This document shows, piece after piece, positions 1 through 12,150 of a DNA stretch of 64,000 nucleotides (its first letter is position 1; each line of letters opens with the position of its first letter). The notes beneath the pieces are model-generated. The model was given only the letters and a program-made list of their open reading frames with translations. It ran no database searches and was not told the origin of the DNA. Made by a program: the position numbers and the translations under genes. The DNA is taken from contig NDFF03000030.1 in assembly GCA_002150815.3 (NCBI GenBank), positions 62,001 through 126,000 of the forward strand. Reading direction: 5' to 3'. The stretch comes from Grammothele lineata (taxonomy: Eukaryota; Basidiomycota; Agaricomycetes; Polyporales; Polyporaceae).

Positions 1-904
1 TTGATCCGCTTACTACGTCCACTTCCAACGCACATGTCGAAAACCCCACTTCTGGCTGTTACTTCTACCGTCCCCGGTGCGATACCTATTTGCGGGTGAC
101 CTCCGTACAGAGGTCTGCTATCTTGCCATCACTAAAGCTCCACCATCACCCTTCTTGGGTTTCTATCATCTCTCCGTATTCCGTGTATGTGAAAATGTGG
201 GATGACGCTTGAACTCGAGTACTACATCCACGAGTAGTCTCCGACATCATCCTCAGCGTACTTACAGTCCTGTTACGTGATGTTACTTCTTGCGAGCATG
301 TACGCTCGTTCTGTGATCTGCTTACCACCCCTCCGTCCTCTCTCCAATCACTGGACCCGCCACCGTGACCCTCTCCTTTCTTTCGTCCCAGAGATTATCT
401 ATAGTGAGCGGTTTACTCGCATTCGTATCCGATGACTGTGAAACGCTGTAATTATCCACGAAACAAAACCACGTTCTCCCAAAATGAGCAAGTTGCGGAG
501 CCATTGAAACGTGTGTTTGTTAGCGTATGCATGTCTTACATTGAGCGTGTCATGAGAGTGTCGGAAACATGCGCGGGTTTGGGGTACACCATCGCTACAC
601 ATGCGATGAAGCGGCGCGCGCACGCCGGAGGGCGTCTGTGGGCAGAGACGAGAGGTGGGAGTGGTCGGTCGGAAGACAATGAAGGCCACTGCAGGGGAAG
701 AAGCCATGTAGAGGGGGATAAACATATGGGTCAGCCTCACGGAGATCGTCCACAACGAGGAACAGTTCCGGCCCGCGTCCCTCCATCTGAGCCCTGGTTG
801 GTACTCGGCCCCGGCGTCCGTCTCGCAGACGATAGCACCACGTATCATTGACCCTGTCGCGTGGAATGACGTAGAAGGAGGGACGATTGTTGTGTCCTCC
901 CAGC
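1..904. other. Intergenic, no supported gene
   Basis: Only short overlapping open frames occur here, with no recognisable domain and no plausible splice structure. The longest minus-strand frame (399-1190) runs into the glucanase pseudogene and has no coherent protein signal of its own. I see no promoter, repeat or RNA gene I can support. Confidence 0.5.
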
Positions 905-1915
905 CTCCCAGCAAGCATGCACCCGAGAGCGGGATTGGCCCGCCCTCCACATTACCTCGGGTGGATATACGCACCCAGCAAATGCCGTGATCGCCTAGTA
1001 GCCATTGACGTCGTGTTGCAGAACTACCCGTACTTTCGCGCTCACCCACGTACTCGCCACGGCGAGAACGACGCGGGAGGAGCGCGATCGCACTTGCCGT
1101 GCTCGTATACGGCAGGGTCCGAGGCGCAGACATGCCTGCCGCCGGGAGTCGATGAGCGAGGCTAGGGCCCCGCGATACTCGCTGTGGCAACGTACCAGTC
1201 CTTCACCCTCAGAACGGATCGTTGAACGCTTCCGTGCTCGCCAGCACGAAGCTCAAGAGGTCCTGCTTCGTTGCGTCACTCCACTGGATCGTGGGCCCAC
1301 AGTTGGCCCCGTACGTCGCCTGCTCGGGAACCTCGGCAGGAGTGATCCCGCGTACGAAGAGGCCGCAATCTTTGGTACCGTTTGAAAACGAGTCTGCGAG
1401 GGTCATCCTGAAGGCGGCGCAGGAGGTGTTGAGCGACGCGCATCTCTCGTCGCACGCCTGCGCGAGGCACTGTCGCTGAAGGCAGAGTACGGGTTGTTAT
1501 CTGCCAAAAATCAGAACTGATATATAGGTAATGCTGAGCTAGATTTGGCTAACCAAGAGCAAGGTTGCCAGCCACGTGCGCGAATCGGAGGACTACCGAG
1601 CTACATACCGAGCTCCGCGAGGCCATTGCAGACAGCAACAGTGGAAGGACATGTTCCTGGATCATCTCATGCGCTGTGAGGTATCTACAGGCACACAGTC
1701 GGCATGCGCACCCATTGAATTCGAACTGTAAAGAAATACTCACCAAGCCTGTGCCTTGTCCTGGTCAATCATATGTAGTAACTACGGCCTTCCAGTAGAT
1801 CGAATTGAACTTGTCAGAGCGGGCGTACCAGTTGTGCGAGCCGGAACAGCGTGCGATTCGACGTTGGCGTGCACATTGTACTTGCACACCTGGCCGACTC
1901 AGCACTCACGGAAGT
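905..1915 (-). pseudogene. Decayed partial copy of exo-beta-1,3-glucanase gene
   Basis: Minus-strand similarity to the intact glucanase gene at 5279-7939 runs collinearly. 1793-1915 matches exon 3 near 6553-6680, 1650-1790 matches the exon 3/4 junction, 1200-1490 matches the start of exon 5, and 910-1165 matches the C-terminal coding end. The best fragment (1209-1406) reads TLADSFSNGTKDCGLF where the intact gene has TLAGEFSNAVNDCGLF, so the nucleophile Glu is replaced by Ser. About 270 bp of exon 5 (equivalent to 5530-5800) is missing, and the acid/base NEP segment is not recognisable. A GTGAGT donor is still present at 1743-1738, and intron-equivalent sequence remains, so this is a DNA-level duplicate and not a retrocopy. 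Frames are broken by indels and stops, so no product is expected. Confidence 0.85.
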
Positions 1916-2688
1916 TGAACAAATGTCGGCGCGTCACGGTCGCGCCACGACGCGCAATCGGCTCCTTATTTGGGCGCCTGTGGGCCCGAAGCCGGAATCC
2001 GGTAGAAACGGACCGACATCCGATCTCAGGTACGCGGCTCTGCCAGGCGCTTTCAACTTAAGCACTTTTTGAACGCGGATTCTTCTCGATCCCTCGAACC
2101 GCTCCACATTGGTTGAAGGGAGCGATACCTTATAGCAGCCATTGTTCACTACTGCTTCATTCTGGAGTACTCTCCAACCGAAGCTATGGCTATCCAAACA
2201 GCGCGGGCCTCCGACGTCTCTTGAAGTTTCAGTCGCAATGATTTTCATTTTTGCCATAACGTTGTTCGCCTTATACAGTAGCACGTCGTGCGGCTGGAGA
2301 GGCTTAACTCTGAGCATCCGAGGTGAGTCCTTTAACGAGTTTAGTATAGTGCCACTCATTTAAAGCGCAATTGTCCCGCGGACACAGGGTGGTCCACCGT
2401 CACTCCGAGTCGTGCATGCAATACCCCAGTTTCGGAACGACGTCGTCTATCGCAGGTGATCATGGCGCCCACCAGAGAGTTCGAACGTTCGCAGCCCTAC
2501 GCGGCCTGTCACCTCTTCCCACACAAGTACATGCACCACGGCAGTAACGGTTCCGATCCTTTCGACTCCTCTCTATCTACCTATTCTTACGGAATCAAAA
2601 ACTGCGACCCCTCCTGCGGTACGCTCAACCTCTTTGCCACAATGATTCGTTCGTTCTGATAGCCCTTGTCGTGATCTTTTGATATCAG
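1916..2688. other. Intergenic between pseudogene and F-box-like gene
   Basis: No gene is supported. Small open frames on both strands (for example 1934-2359 minus) match nothing I recognise. The last few hundred bases are the presumed promoter and 5' leader of the F-box-like gene starting at 2689; no clear TATA element is visible. Confidence 0.4.
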
Positions 2689-4472
2689 ATGGACCGTACT
2701 ACGGATCGATCTCTCCTCCCCTTCGACATATTCGCCGAGATCATGGTCAATTCTCCACCTAAGCTGATCTCCACGCTCATGAAGACATGTCGCTCGCTCT
2801 ATGAGGAGGGTCCCCGGTATCTTCTCCGCGACGGAGTACAGCTCAAACCCCTCGCAACAGTCGCAAAGTTCGCGCTTTTCATGCGTGCGCAGAATGCCGT
2901 TCGTTTTGTATGGCTACGCAAGCTCACAGTAGACGGCCAAAGCTTCACGTTCTGGTTAGATTTCTCGGAGCAGACGGACGAGTTAGAATGGCTCCTGACC
3001 TCACCAACGCTGTCCCTCGAGACCCTCGCCATTGAGAGCCCTGAACCTCTGCTGGATAGGACGACGATCCGTCGAGCGCTTACCCAGATTACTACGCTCA
3101 AATACCTCGTATTACGCCGGGTAGGACCGGGCACAAACTCCCTCGAGCTCCTTCGGAACATCCCCTCCTCCCTCACCTCTGTTGTCATCACTTGTGATCA
3201 AAATCGTTATACCGGGGAAACTTTCCGGAGGGCTCTTTTCGACGCGCTGAACTTCCATTCCTCAGCTCTAGAGGAATTACATTGGAACCTCATCGGGATC
3301 ACCCCCTCTGCTGCCACTCCATGGACGTCCTACAATGGCTCAGAGTCATCCTTCCTCCACGTACGCCGATTCTCGACTGTATGGAATAGGAACCAGACTC
3401 CGACATCCATAAGCACTACGGCCCTCGTGAGCACATTCCCACAGCTTACTCACCTCCGACTCGTACCGGCGGCAGTGAATACTCGGCGTATCTCCAAGTT
3501 GCCGTCGGACATGGGGGAGGTACGGCGTGCCCGGGCCCTCAACCAAGATTCGCAGCAAGAGAGCGGGACCTGGGGAGCCGGTCTTGTGGAGTGCTCAGGG
3601 GAGCTCCTACCTCTTTACGTGCTCGGACTGGTTTGTACTGTCGAGAGGCTTGAGTTGTTGGGCACGATAGTTGGCACCGATGCCGAGCAAATGGCTCTCC
3701 TATCCTCCGTCTGTGAAGACGTTCGCCCCAAACTTCTTTCTATCCACGCAATATCTCCCGGAGCCGGAGGTCTTGCCAACATTGGTCGTATCCTCTGCAT
3801 GGAAGGGTGCACACAGGTGGAGGTTGTAGAATTGGGAGTAGACATCACGAGTGCGGTTGAAGCTGAGAACTTTCTGGTGGGTGTCTAACTGATATCAATG
3901 TGACCAAAGCTCTGACTCCGTAGTAGGAGCATATGAGTATCTGCGGAAGCTTACTTCCTCCCCGCATCCGCAAACTCGTCATCACAGTCAAGTGCACCCC
4001 ATCTTGGGATCACTTCCATGTGCTGCCCTCCTTGGAGTCCTTCGTCCGCTCGACTAGCCAAGCGCGCTTGAGCTCTTCGCGCCTGCCGTTTTTCATGCAA
4101 CAGGACACCTTGGATGCTACGGCAAAGCGAATTGAGGAGCTGGCGCTGCGTCCCGGCATCCAGGTCATCATCCAGCACAGCGTTGAAGCCTTGGAGCCAT
4201 CCCAGTCTCAGTGGCCCGATCTTGATACAAACATCCCTCCCTACGACGATAGGACCGCATTGCGTTCCCTCGATACATACGAGCCCCGCCACCACCGTCA
4301 ACCTGACCCCAATGATCCACTTTATAAGACACACTGGCCCGACCCCGATTTTGACTTGGGCCAGTACGACGGATACGGCCCCCATTCCGACTCCGACTCT
4401 GACTCTGACTCGGGCTGGGTCAACTCAGACTCCCACGAGATAGGGTGGGGAGGGTTGCTGCTACGGCGTTGA
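2689..4472 (+). CDS. F-box-like protein with acidic Ser-Asp tail
   Basis: Two exons are predicted, 2689-3876 and 3927-4472, joined in phase 0 (donor GTGGGT at 3877, second TAG of TAGTAG as acceptor), giving 577 aa. The first in-frame TAG at 3921 would put a stop in the exon, which decides the acceptor. Residues about 8-50 (LPFDIFAEIMVNSPPKLIST and onward) look like a degenerate F-box of the kind common in Agaricomycetes; such proteins usually act as substrate receptors of SCF ubiquitin ligases. The middle is leucine-rich with weak LRR character. The tail carries a run of Ser-Asp dipeptides (near 4390-4420) and ends in a short acidic/basic segment. It is related to the frameshifted F-box gene at 16295-17874, sharing the same intron position before an acidic C-terminal exon. 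Target and partners are unknown. Confidence 0.75.
4388..4415 (+). repeat. Short 6-bp coding repeat (Ser-Asp)n
   Basis: Imperfect tandem hexamer (gactcc/gactct units) inside the last exon of the F-box-like gene. It encodes alternating Ser and Asp and is a likely site of length polymorphism by replication slippage. Confidence 0.7.
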
Positions 4473-5278
4473 GGGGTATGAGTTAGTGTTTTACCGTCCT
4501 TCGGGTCGTGTGACCCATTCATTACCTCATTCTCTCGGACATCGACGTGCTGACTGACTGCTGTTGCTCAACGATAGGTATTGGTACTCAGCATATGCAT
4601 CTACTTGCCAGCTTACCGGGATAATTACGCTTACTACTCTTACTTCTTGGCCGCCCCGGGCAGTCTCTCTCCTCACCTTCCCGCAAACCTAGAAGCATGC
4701 AGCGACGGCGGGCTCGTGCAGAGAACGACTAGTGCGAGAGGACCTACCACTCACCTCCCGCAACAATCCAACAGTACCCTCGTACCCAGATCAGAATACC
4801 GTGCCAACGCCGCAGTGTATATATGTACCTACAAAACAAAACAGAAATAGCCTTATTCTGATCTCCAACAAAACGAGCCATTAGAACGTCCGTGTCCGTG
4901 AGCGTGTAGCGTATCGTAACATCGAATATCGAATACCGAATATGGAGCGCGTCGTGAGAGGGGCCGAGGACGCGTACGCGTATGGTGTGTGAAGGCCCGG
5001 GGTATGGGGTGTGCACAGTGCACGTGAGGTGTGGGATGCATGCGCAAGCGTAGAGCGTCCGTGCGCGAGAGCGGGAGGTACGTAGAGGATAGGGGGGAAG
5101 GCGGCGGAGGGGGAGATGGGGATAAGGAAGACATCAGAGATAGAGAGGGGAATAAGCATACACCCAAGGGACCGTCCAATCCGGCAAAGAGCTCTAGAGA
5201 TCCGCGCCCCCTCCCTACCCCGTGTAGAACGACAGGAAGGGAAGAAGCTAACAGGGAAGCAGGAGGGGCCGGACACGC
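4473..5278. other. Convergent intergenic region, GA-rich
   Basis: This lies between the 3' ends of the F-box-like gene (plus) and the glucanase gene (minus), so it should hold both terminators. There is a strongly purine-rich run on the plus strand around 5085-5160 and a small AATATCGAATA-type tandem near 4921-4942. No gene is supported. Confidence 0.45.
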
Positions 5279-7939
5279 TCACCGCGCCGTCGCAGCAGGC
5301 GTGCACCCCGACAGCGGGATCTGCGCGTCCTCCACGTCCCACGCGAACGGGTACGCGCACCCCGCGATGGCCGTCACCGCCGGGCCGGTATCCGCGCTAT
5401 CGAACCACCCACTCCCCGCGCTCGCCGTCGGGGTCGCGCTCGCCCCGCTCGAGAACGACAGAGGGGGCAAGGTAATCGCGCTCGCCGTGCTCGTATACTG
5501 CGGGATGACGCTCATGCTCGCAGCAGCCACGTCCGTCAGCGCCGCAGGCGGCCACGTAATGCTCGCCGTGCCCGCCGAGATCGTCCCCGCCCCAGCCCCG
5601 CCCGTCATCCACGCCTCGAACCCGTCAAACTGCGCCCCCTGCACGCCCAAGGACGCGCACACCCCCTTGGCCATGCGCGGGTCCGGCGGCATGAAGCCCT
5701 CCTGGAGCCCGAGCTGGTACGACCACAGCGGGGCCGCGACGTTCCCCGAGGCGGTCGAGTTGCCGATCTTCCACGTCCAGAAGAAGAAGTCCCCCAGCGC
5801 GTCCATGCTCGCGAGCGCAAAGTCCACGAGGCCCTGCTTCGTCGCGTCGCTCCACTGGCCCGCGTCCTCCCAGTACCCGCAATCTGAGCCGTACGTCGCC
5901 TGCCCGGGCGCGCCGGAGGGGGTGATCCCGCGCACGAAGAGGCCGCAGTCGTTGACGGCGTTGGAGAACTCGCCGGCGAGGGTGATCCCGAAGGCGGAGC
6001 GGGAGGTGTTGAGGGAGGCGCCCCAGGCGTTGCAGGCTTGCGCGGGCCATTGGCCGCCGAAGAGGTTGCTGTTGCCGGTGGCGGTGATGTTGAGGGGCTC
6101 GCGGTTCGCGTTGCCGTCGAAGGCGAAGTAGGGGTGGGTGTCTGCTGGACGTCAGGACTGTGAAAAAAGTGGAAAATCTTAACTCGGCTCACCGAGGGCG
6201 AGACGGTCGGCTCCGGCGAGGAAGCCTGCCCAGCTGCCGACGCCCGCGAAGCCATCGTGAACAGCGATGACGGGTCCGTTACCCGCGCCCGTGCCCGTAA
6301 TCTCACGGATCATCTCGTACGCCTTGAGGTAGCTACGCCCACACATCCATCAGCACACACCCCATTTCAGGACACAAACCCCACCACTCACAAAGCCTGC
6401 ACCTGATCCTGCCCAATCATATGCAAATACGGCTCGTTCACGATGCCAAACATCGGCACGACGTTCCTCCACTCCGGCTGCGAGATGAACTCCGCAAAGG
6501 AGCGGATGTAGTCGAGCGAGCGCTCCGCGTTCGCGAGGCCCATGATCGTCTTCATCCAGTTGATCGAGCCGAACTTGCCGGAGTGGTTGTACCCGTTCTG
6601 CGAGCCGGGGACGGTGTGCAGGTCGAGGTTCACGCGGAGGCCGTACTTGCGCGCCCAGGTGAGCACGCGGAGGATGTATCTTCGCGGCGAGCACAAGATT
6701 AGCGTCCTGCCTTGGACGACGCGAAAGAGAGAGGAGGGGAACGTACTGCCAGCAAGTGCGCGGGAGGAACGGCTCCGCGATCGGCTGCCCGCTCGTCGCG
6801 TTGTTCCCCACATCCCCCCACGTCTCGATCGCCCAAAACGGAATCGGCAACCTGATCCAGTTCAGCCCCGCCCCCGCGATCTGCGCGATGTCCTCCTCCG
6901 TGATAAACGTCTTGTAATGGTTCTCCATCGTCTTCTGCAGGTTGTCCGCCCCCCCGTTCTGCACGAGGAGCGTGGAGAGCGTCCACTCGTCCACCGCGCC
7001 GACGTTCGCCTCGAAGAGCGCGGGGACGATGAAGGGCTCGGGGACGAAGAGCCCGCCGAGGTTGACGCCCCAGATGCGGTCGGTGCCCCAGGTCCAGGAC
7101 TGGTTGAGCGGGGGCGTCCAGGAGTTGGGCCGCGCGGAGTCGTCGTAGGGGTTCTGCGGGTTCGATACCCCTGCGTGCCGAAAACCAAGTCAGTATATGC
7201 GTATGGACGTCGCCCTCGCCGCGTCGCGCGCGGCGCGTCGCCTTCGACTCCACGCGCGAGCGCACATGACTGCAGGAGCACATGGCGGGAAATTCCAAAC
7301 GGGGCCACGACGCCGCGAAAGAAGGCGGCGTATAGGCGCCCATAAGCTTCCCCCCGGCCCGGCCTATTTTGGGACGACGACACGAACCAGCGCGACGCGA
7401 ACGCGAGCACGAGGGCGAAAACGAACAAAACGAACGAACGACTCACAATAGCCCCCGAACGAGTTCTTGTACACGAAGGAGGTGCCGTCGTCGGTCGTGA
7501 TCGTGCTCCCGTCTCCGCCCGTGGTGAGCGACTGCGGGTTCGAGCCGCTGCTGTTGTTGTCCCCCGTGCTGCCAGAATCCCCCGAGTTTCCGCTCGAGCC
7601 CGAGGACGAGGTACCAGAAGATGTAGAGTGGTGGTCGTTGTTGGGCTTGATGACGACAAAATACACGGGAAGGACGACGGCGAGGACGACTACGGCGACT
7701 GCCGCAGCGGACGCGAGCCAGAACCCGGGACGCTTGTACAGAGGCCGCCGGATGGCCTGGGAGTCGGAGCTGTAGTTGAGGTAGCTCTCCTTGTGCGCAC
7801 CACCGCCTGCGAGGAAGGGGGCGGAGTCGGCGGGGGTTGAGGCAAGGGAGCGGTCGATCTGGAGCGGGGGCGCGAGACGGTCGGAGCCGTAGGGCGTGCC
7901 GGGGACGGGCCCGTCGTGCGCTTCGTAGCCGTAGGACAT
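5279..7939 (-). CDS. Membrane-anchored exo-beta-1,3-glucanase (GH5_9)
   Basis: Exons (minus): 7939-7447, 7170-6747, 6679-6392, 6332-6193, 6141-5279; total 735 aa with consistent phases. The start is the MSYGYEAHDG methionine at 7939; a longer upstream frame exists but is low-complexity. The layout is that of fungal type II membrane exoglucanases: a cytosolic N-terminus, one transmembrane helix at about residues 72-96, a Ser/Gly-rich stalk to about 150, then the GH5 subfamily 9 catalytic domain. GVNLGGLFVPEPFI is the family's N-terminal signature. GIVNEP supplies the acid/base Glu388 and TLAGEFS the nucleophile Glu506. Such enzymes release glucose from beta-1,3-glucan at the cell wall or periplasm and serve in wall remodelling. 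The gene is complete and strongly GC3-biased. A broken copy lies at 905-1915. Confidence 0.92.
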
Positions 7940-10018
7940 GGCGGGGCGAGGCCGGGATGCGAAGGAAAGGGAAAGGAGCGGCGGGGTCGAAGAACGAGAT
8001 GGGGGACGGGCAGAGCGCCGCGTCCTGCTGGGAGGAAGGAAGAGGGCAGTCTGAGGGCCGTGCGATGGGCGAAGGATAAAAAAGCGGGGACGGACCAAGG
8101 CGAGCGCGGGGAAAAGGCCAACTGACAGCAGGGACGCTAAAGTAGACGTCCAGCGCCCGCCAGCACGCTCACATGTCTTCTCCATGCCGTCTCCAGCCGC
8201 GACCTCCATCCGCCTCCGAACCAAGAGAAGTCAGAGCCCGGCGAGCCCCGCCCTCTCTCTGCGCTGCCTCGCCCGCTCCCCGTCCATCCTCCACCTCCGT
8301 GCCCGCCTGTCTTTCCATCCGCCGATGCGCATCAGTGGCGCCCACCACACCCCACAGCCCGCCGCGCGTCCATTTCCGCGGGCGAAACGCGCCTCACGCG
8401 CACGCAAAGAAGCCGCGCGGACCCGCGCGTCGACGGTCGCCGAAGACGGTCGCGTGGGGCACAAGAAGCTCCGGGATCGCGCCGAGCGAGGCGGAGTGGA
8501 GCTGGGCGAAGTCGTAATTTAGAGTTTTCGCACGGCGCGACGGGGCGCGTGCCTTCCCACGGCGGCTGCCAGGGCCGGCCGCGTCGGCTTGTCCAGCCCG
8601 CCGTCGCGCTGCTCTCGATCTTTGATAGCTCGTACACACTCGACTGTGGGCGATCTGGGCACTCGTCCACGTCCACTGCCTCTAGGGCTGTGTATCCAGA
8701 GAGAATGTGCGTCTCTCTTCTTCTGTGGCCACTTCCATTCCTCACCACACTTCTCCACAGCATAATGATAACCTTTCCAACGTCTTGTGATCCGCGCGCA
8801 AGCTGTGGAGCGACCAAGAATGGCCAGGAACGAGCGGAGACCGACCCAAGCTCTCAAGCCAATCTCGAGATCGACCCGTGCTACTCAACGCCAAGCCACG
8901 TCGCGGACAGGCACCACCATGAACCCGCCTCCGTCAAGTTGCCAATATGCATCTGTGAGCCACGCCCTCAGGCTGTAACAACAGCCTCGTCTTCTGGTAC
9001 CCTCGAGCTCCATCGGCCTCAATGCCCTCTGCAAACCCAGTCGCTCTTATCCCCGGGACCGGTGCGACGTAACCTACGGTTCCGACAATTCCCGAATGGA
9101 CACAGACGCCCCACGAAACTCGACGTTGGCGCCAACTGCAGCTCATATATCTTCTACAAGCCGTAAACCTCAACACCCCTTGTCGACACAGGATCGCCGA
9201 GCGACCGGCGATACCGCCCCTTGTCGCCTCATGCTCGCCTCCGGATAGAAGCCCGGACGTTTGGCGGACGCGTGCGTTCCAAGTGGGCAACCCACCTGCC
9301 TACTTTAGCGGTGCAGATGCGGGGCCGCGCGTCCCGATGGTCAACGCGCTCCGACGTCGCGCGCTCCCAAGCGTCCAGGCTCGGAGTGTGGTCGCAGACC
9401 GGTCTCTCGCCGAGGAAGACCCAGCTCGCCTGTCTCGTGAAGCCTGTGAGTGGTGCTGCCACCCGTCTCGACTCTCGCGATTTGAAAGGTCATACTCCGT
9501 ATATGATACAGCTGTTTCCAATAAGCGCGTCATCGAAGGTTCAGCAACTACTGCCAGGTCTACATCTCGGGCTGCGCAGTGTACTTGTAAGGTGGGGACC
9601 CGGGCGGATCGCGCGGATGGTACATTGGCTACCAGAACGACCCAATGAGCATACTCACAATAGACTAGTCGTTGACGTACCTGCCAGCAATGTCATGGTG
9701 GACAGCTACTGACGCTCCGCCCGCCTCGAAAGATAGGTCTGAACTCGCTAGTTGGTCGGGTAGAAGTGAACATGTTGATCGTTTAGATGATCTGCATCTT
9801 GCCTATGAAGACAATAAGAATAGAAAAGGAGAGGACTCGGAAGATGCCCAGAGGAACGTTGGAAGGGCGATGCGGAGGTGGTGTCTTACACGGTTAAGAA
9901 TCGTGGATCCCGAAATTCTAGAGGTAAGGAAGAAAGGTCAGGAAACGTTCCTTTAGCCTCTCAGAGCTGCATACTCACTCAAATGCATCTCCAGTCGGAA
10001 GGGAGAAACGTAGTACTG
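7940..10018. other. Gene-poor region upstream of the glucanase
   Basis: The first few hundred bases are the presumed glucanase promoter. A stretch at about 8395-8523 (minus) has coding-like codon use (NYDFAQLHSASLGAIPELL and following) but no extension on either side that I can splice. 9220-9712 contains overlapping open frames on both strands without recognisable domains. No transposon ends, RNA genes or CRISPR repeats were seen. Confidence 0.4.
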
Positions 10019-12150
10019 TCAAACCCCTCGGGCGGCCGGCCAAGCAAACCGCGTTGGGAAGCCTGCAGATGCGACTACGCCATCAGGGGCTGTGGCACCG
10101 CCAGGTGCGATCCCGGAAAACGCTTCCTCGAGCGAGGTGAGCGCGAACCCGCGCTGACGCATGATACCCTCATACACCTCACCCTTCAGCTCAACGTTAA
10201 GCTCCAGCGTCGTCTCCGGACTGTGAACCCAAGGCCGAAACGAGAGCTTCACGACGCGTAGACCATGGTCGAACTCGCGCGACCGCTCCAGGCCCCACGA
10301 TTCGATGTGGTCTTCAGCACAGGTGTGCACGCGCCTCCTGAACGGCTCCTGGTACTCCTCCGGATCTCCGTAGAAGATCAGCCCCACCGTCGCCCAATGC
10401 ACGAGGCGCCCCTGTGGCACGCCGCGATCGCACAGTCCGAACGAGATGGATACCCATTCATCGCCGCGCCGGTCGACTGCGTTTGTAAAGTGCGTCTTGA
10501 TCATGAACTCCGTGATAGGGAGCGCTGTTGAATTTCGGTGGTTCCTGAGCTTCCGGAACGACGTTAGGCGAAGTCCGCAGGCCTGGAGCCTGCTGATATG
10601 CCAGCGGGGCACGCGGACGAGGGGGAACGGCTTGTCGACAGAGCTTACATCAAGTGAGTTGAGAGAGAGTAAGTTGTGTCCAGGATCACTGCTGTCTTTC
10701 TGCGACGGAGAGGGCTGGATCAGGATCTCGCGCCACTCAGGCGTAAGCTTTTGGCCGCGGAAGTGGAGATTGAATAGATCGTTTCCGAGGAAGGCAAGCC
10801 GATGCGACTGGAAGAAACTGTCATTACTTTGGGAGTGTGTGAATGCCATTCCGGTTCGGTACTTCTTGCGCAGAGGGTCTTGGAGCTCTGTTTCTGGCGC
10901 CTCGTGAAGCAGCAGGCCGATGTGCTGTTCGTTGGTCTCGCATAAGAGAACGGCAACGGCATAACCCTCTGAAAGGTCCGCTATAGGGAAACAGCATTTC
11001 ATTCCGTAATTGGACATCTCGAAGGACGGGAGTTGGATGCGTCCAAAGGGCCCGAGGTTTCGCCGTGCGCTTTCCGAATCATCTGGGTCCGAATTTGGCT
11101 AGAAACAACTGTCTTTAGTCATGAGGTAGTACGCATGAAGCTATCATATACCCCACTACTTACCGGGGTACCCTTCCACTGTCTCGGGAGGTACGGAGAA
11201 AGACAATGATCTGAATCGAGGGATGGCGTGAAGTATATGCCCCCCTCCGGGACAGAATCCACAAATCGGCGTGGGCTGTCGGCAAACAGGTAGATGTCCC
11301 AGATTCCGGGCCCTGAAAATACGAACCGCATGTCTTCGATCGAGACCGGCGAACGGATATGACCCTCACCAGCTTGAAAGTAGTAATCGTCCCATAAGAA
11401 GAGACTTGTATCTGGAGACTGCCTAGCGATCTCGTACTGAAGACGCTGGAACGCGGATACCCCTTCACCGTAGATAGTGGGTAAGTTGACACCAAAGAGC
11501 CCGAGAAGACAGTAAGCTTCGTCTTCGATGCGCGTTGTTTCTCTCCTGGATGCCCACTGAAGACGCCAAGAAATGGAGACGTCGAAAGGACTCTGTTCTC
11601 GCCGTAACACTCTTGTTGGTACGCCAGTAATATTCTGGAGTAATTCAGCAAATTCGCTCTTCGTTCCGAGAGGAGTCCAAGCGCTGGAAAGAAAGATGAC
11701 TACCGCGGGGGCGACCAACTCCTGCAGCGTCCATCCGCGTGTATGCCAACGGGCCCTCCGGAAGGCGGAGTCAGAGGCATTGGGGGTATCGTCGTCCGGA
11801 ACGTCCCCGAGGAAGGCATAACACACCTCGGCACAGACGTACCACCGCCACATGGAGTTGATAGCCTCCGACAACTCCGAGCTGCTCGTCTTGTCGATGC
11901 AGCATGTGTCAATCCAGACCCAGTAATAGCCCTCCCGCTCGGCAAGTTCGCAGCAGTTACGGATCTTCGGCGATACCAGGATGCGGGGGTTCTCCTTGGA
12001 CTCCACGCAACGGAGCTGGAGGTCGCGCACGTATTGGAACGTCTTCTCGTCTCCGTCCCATGTGTGAGAGAGGATCGCATAGCCTCCCGGGACCTTGGAC
12101 TGCTCGTCGAAGAAGTGCAGCTCTGCGCGATCGGTGCTGAGAAGCCACAT
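10019..12150 (-). CDS. HET-domain protein (intact paralogue)
   Basis: Two exons, 12150-11164 and 11098-10019, joined in phase 0 by a 65-nt GT-AG intron; 688 aa. A TAA codon directly precedes the start ATG in frame, fixing MWLLSTDRAELHFF as the start. The first 160 residues carry the HET domain: GYAILSHTW, GYYWVWIDTCCID, EAINSMWRWY, YAFLGDV and RARWHTRGWTLQELVAP are its usual blocks. In other fungi HET domains act in heterokaryon (vegetative) incompatibility and can trigger cell death; the C-terminal 500 residues, shared only with the neighbour at 13633-15825, have no fold I can name. No WD40, NACHT or ankyrin repeats follow the HET domain. It is the downstream half of a duplicated F-box + HET module and the only intact HET copy here. 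Confidence 0.85.

Noticed and set aside
399..1190. 263-codon minus-strand open frame as a gene
   Set aside because: It overlaps the glucanase pseudogene in a frame that matches the parent only in patches, and its left half shows no protein signal.
905..1915. Glucanase copy as a retro-pseudogene
   Set aside because: Intron-equivalent sequence and a splice donor remain, so it was copied as DNA.
5031..6131. 366-codon plus-strand ORF opposite the glucanase
   Set aside because: Antisense shadow of exon 5; the similarity to 1222-1479 plus arises because both are antisense to the same gene.
5605..6306. Long alternative-frame ORFs across the glucanase gene
   Set aside because: Shadows caused by GC-rich codons; rich in Arg/Ala/Pro and lacking the GH5 motifs found in the spliced frame.
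7158..7172. tRNA B-box-like GGGTTCGATACCCC
   Set aside because: No A box or cloverleaf fits; it lies at an exon start of the glucanase.
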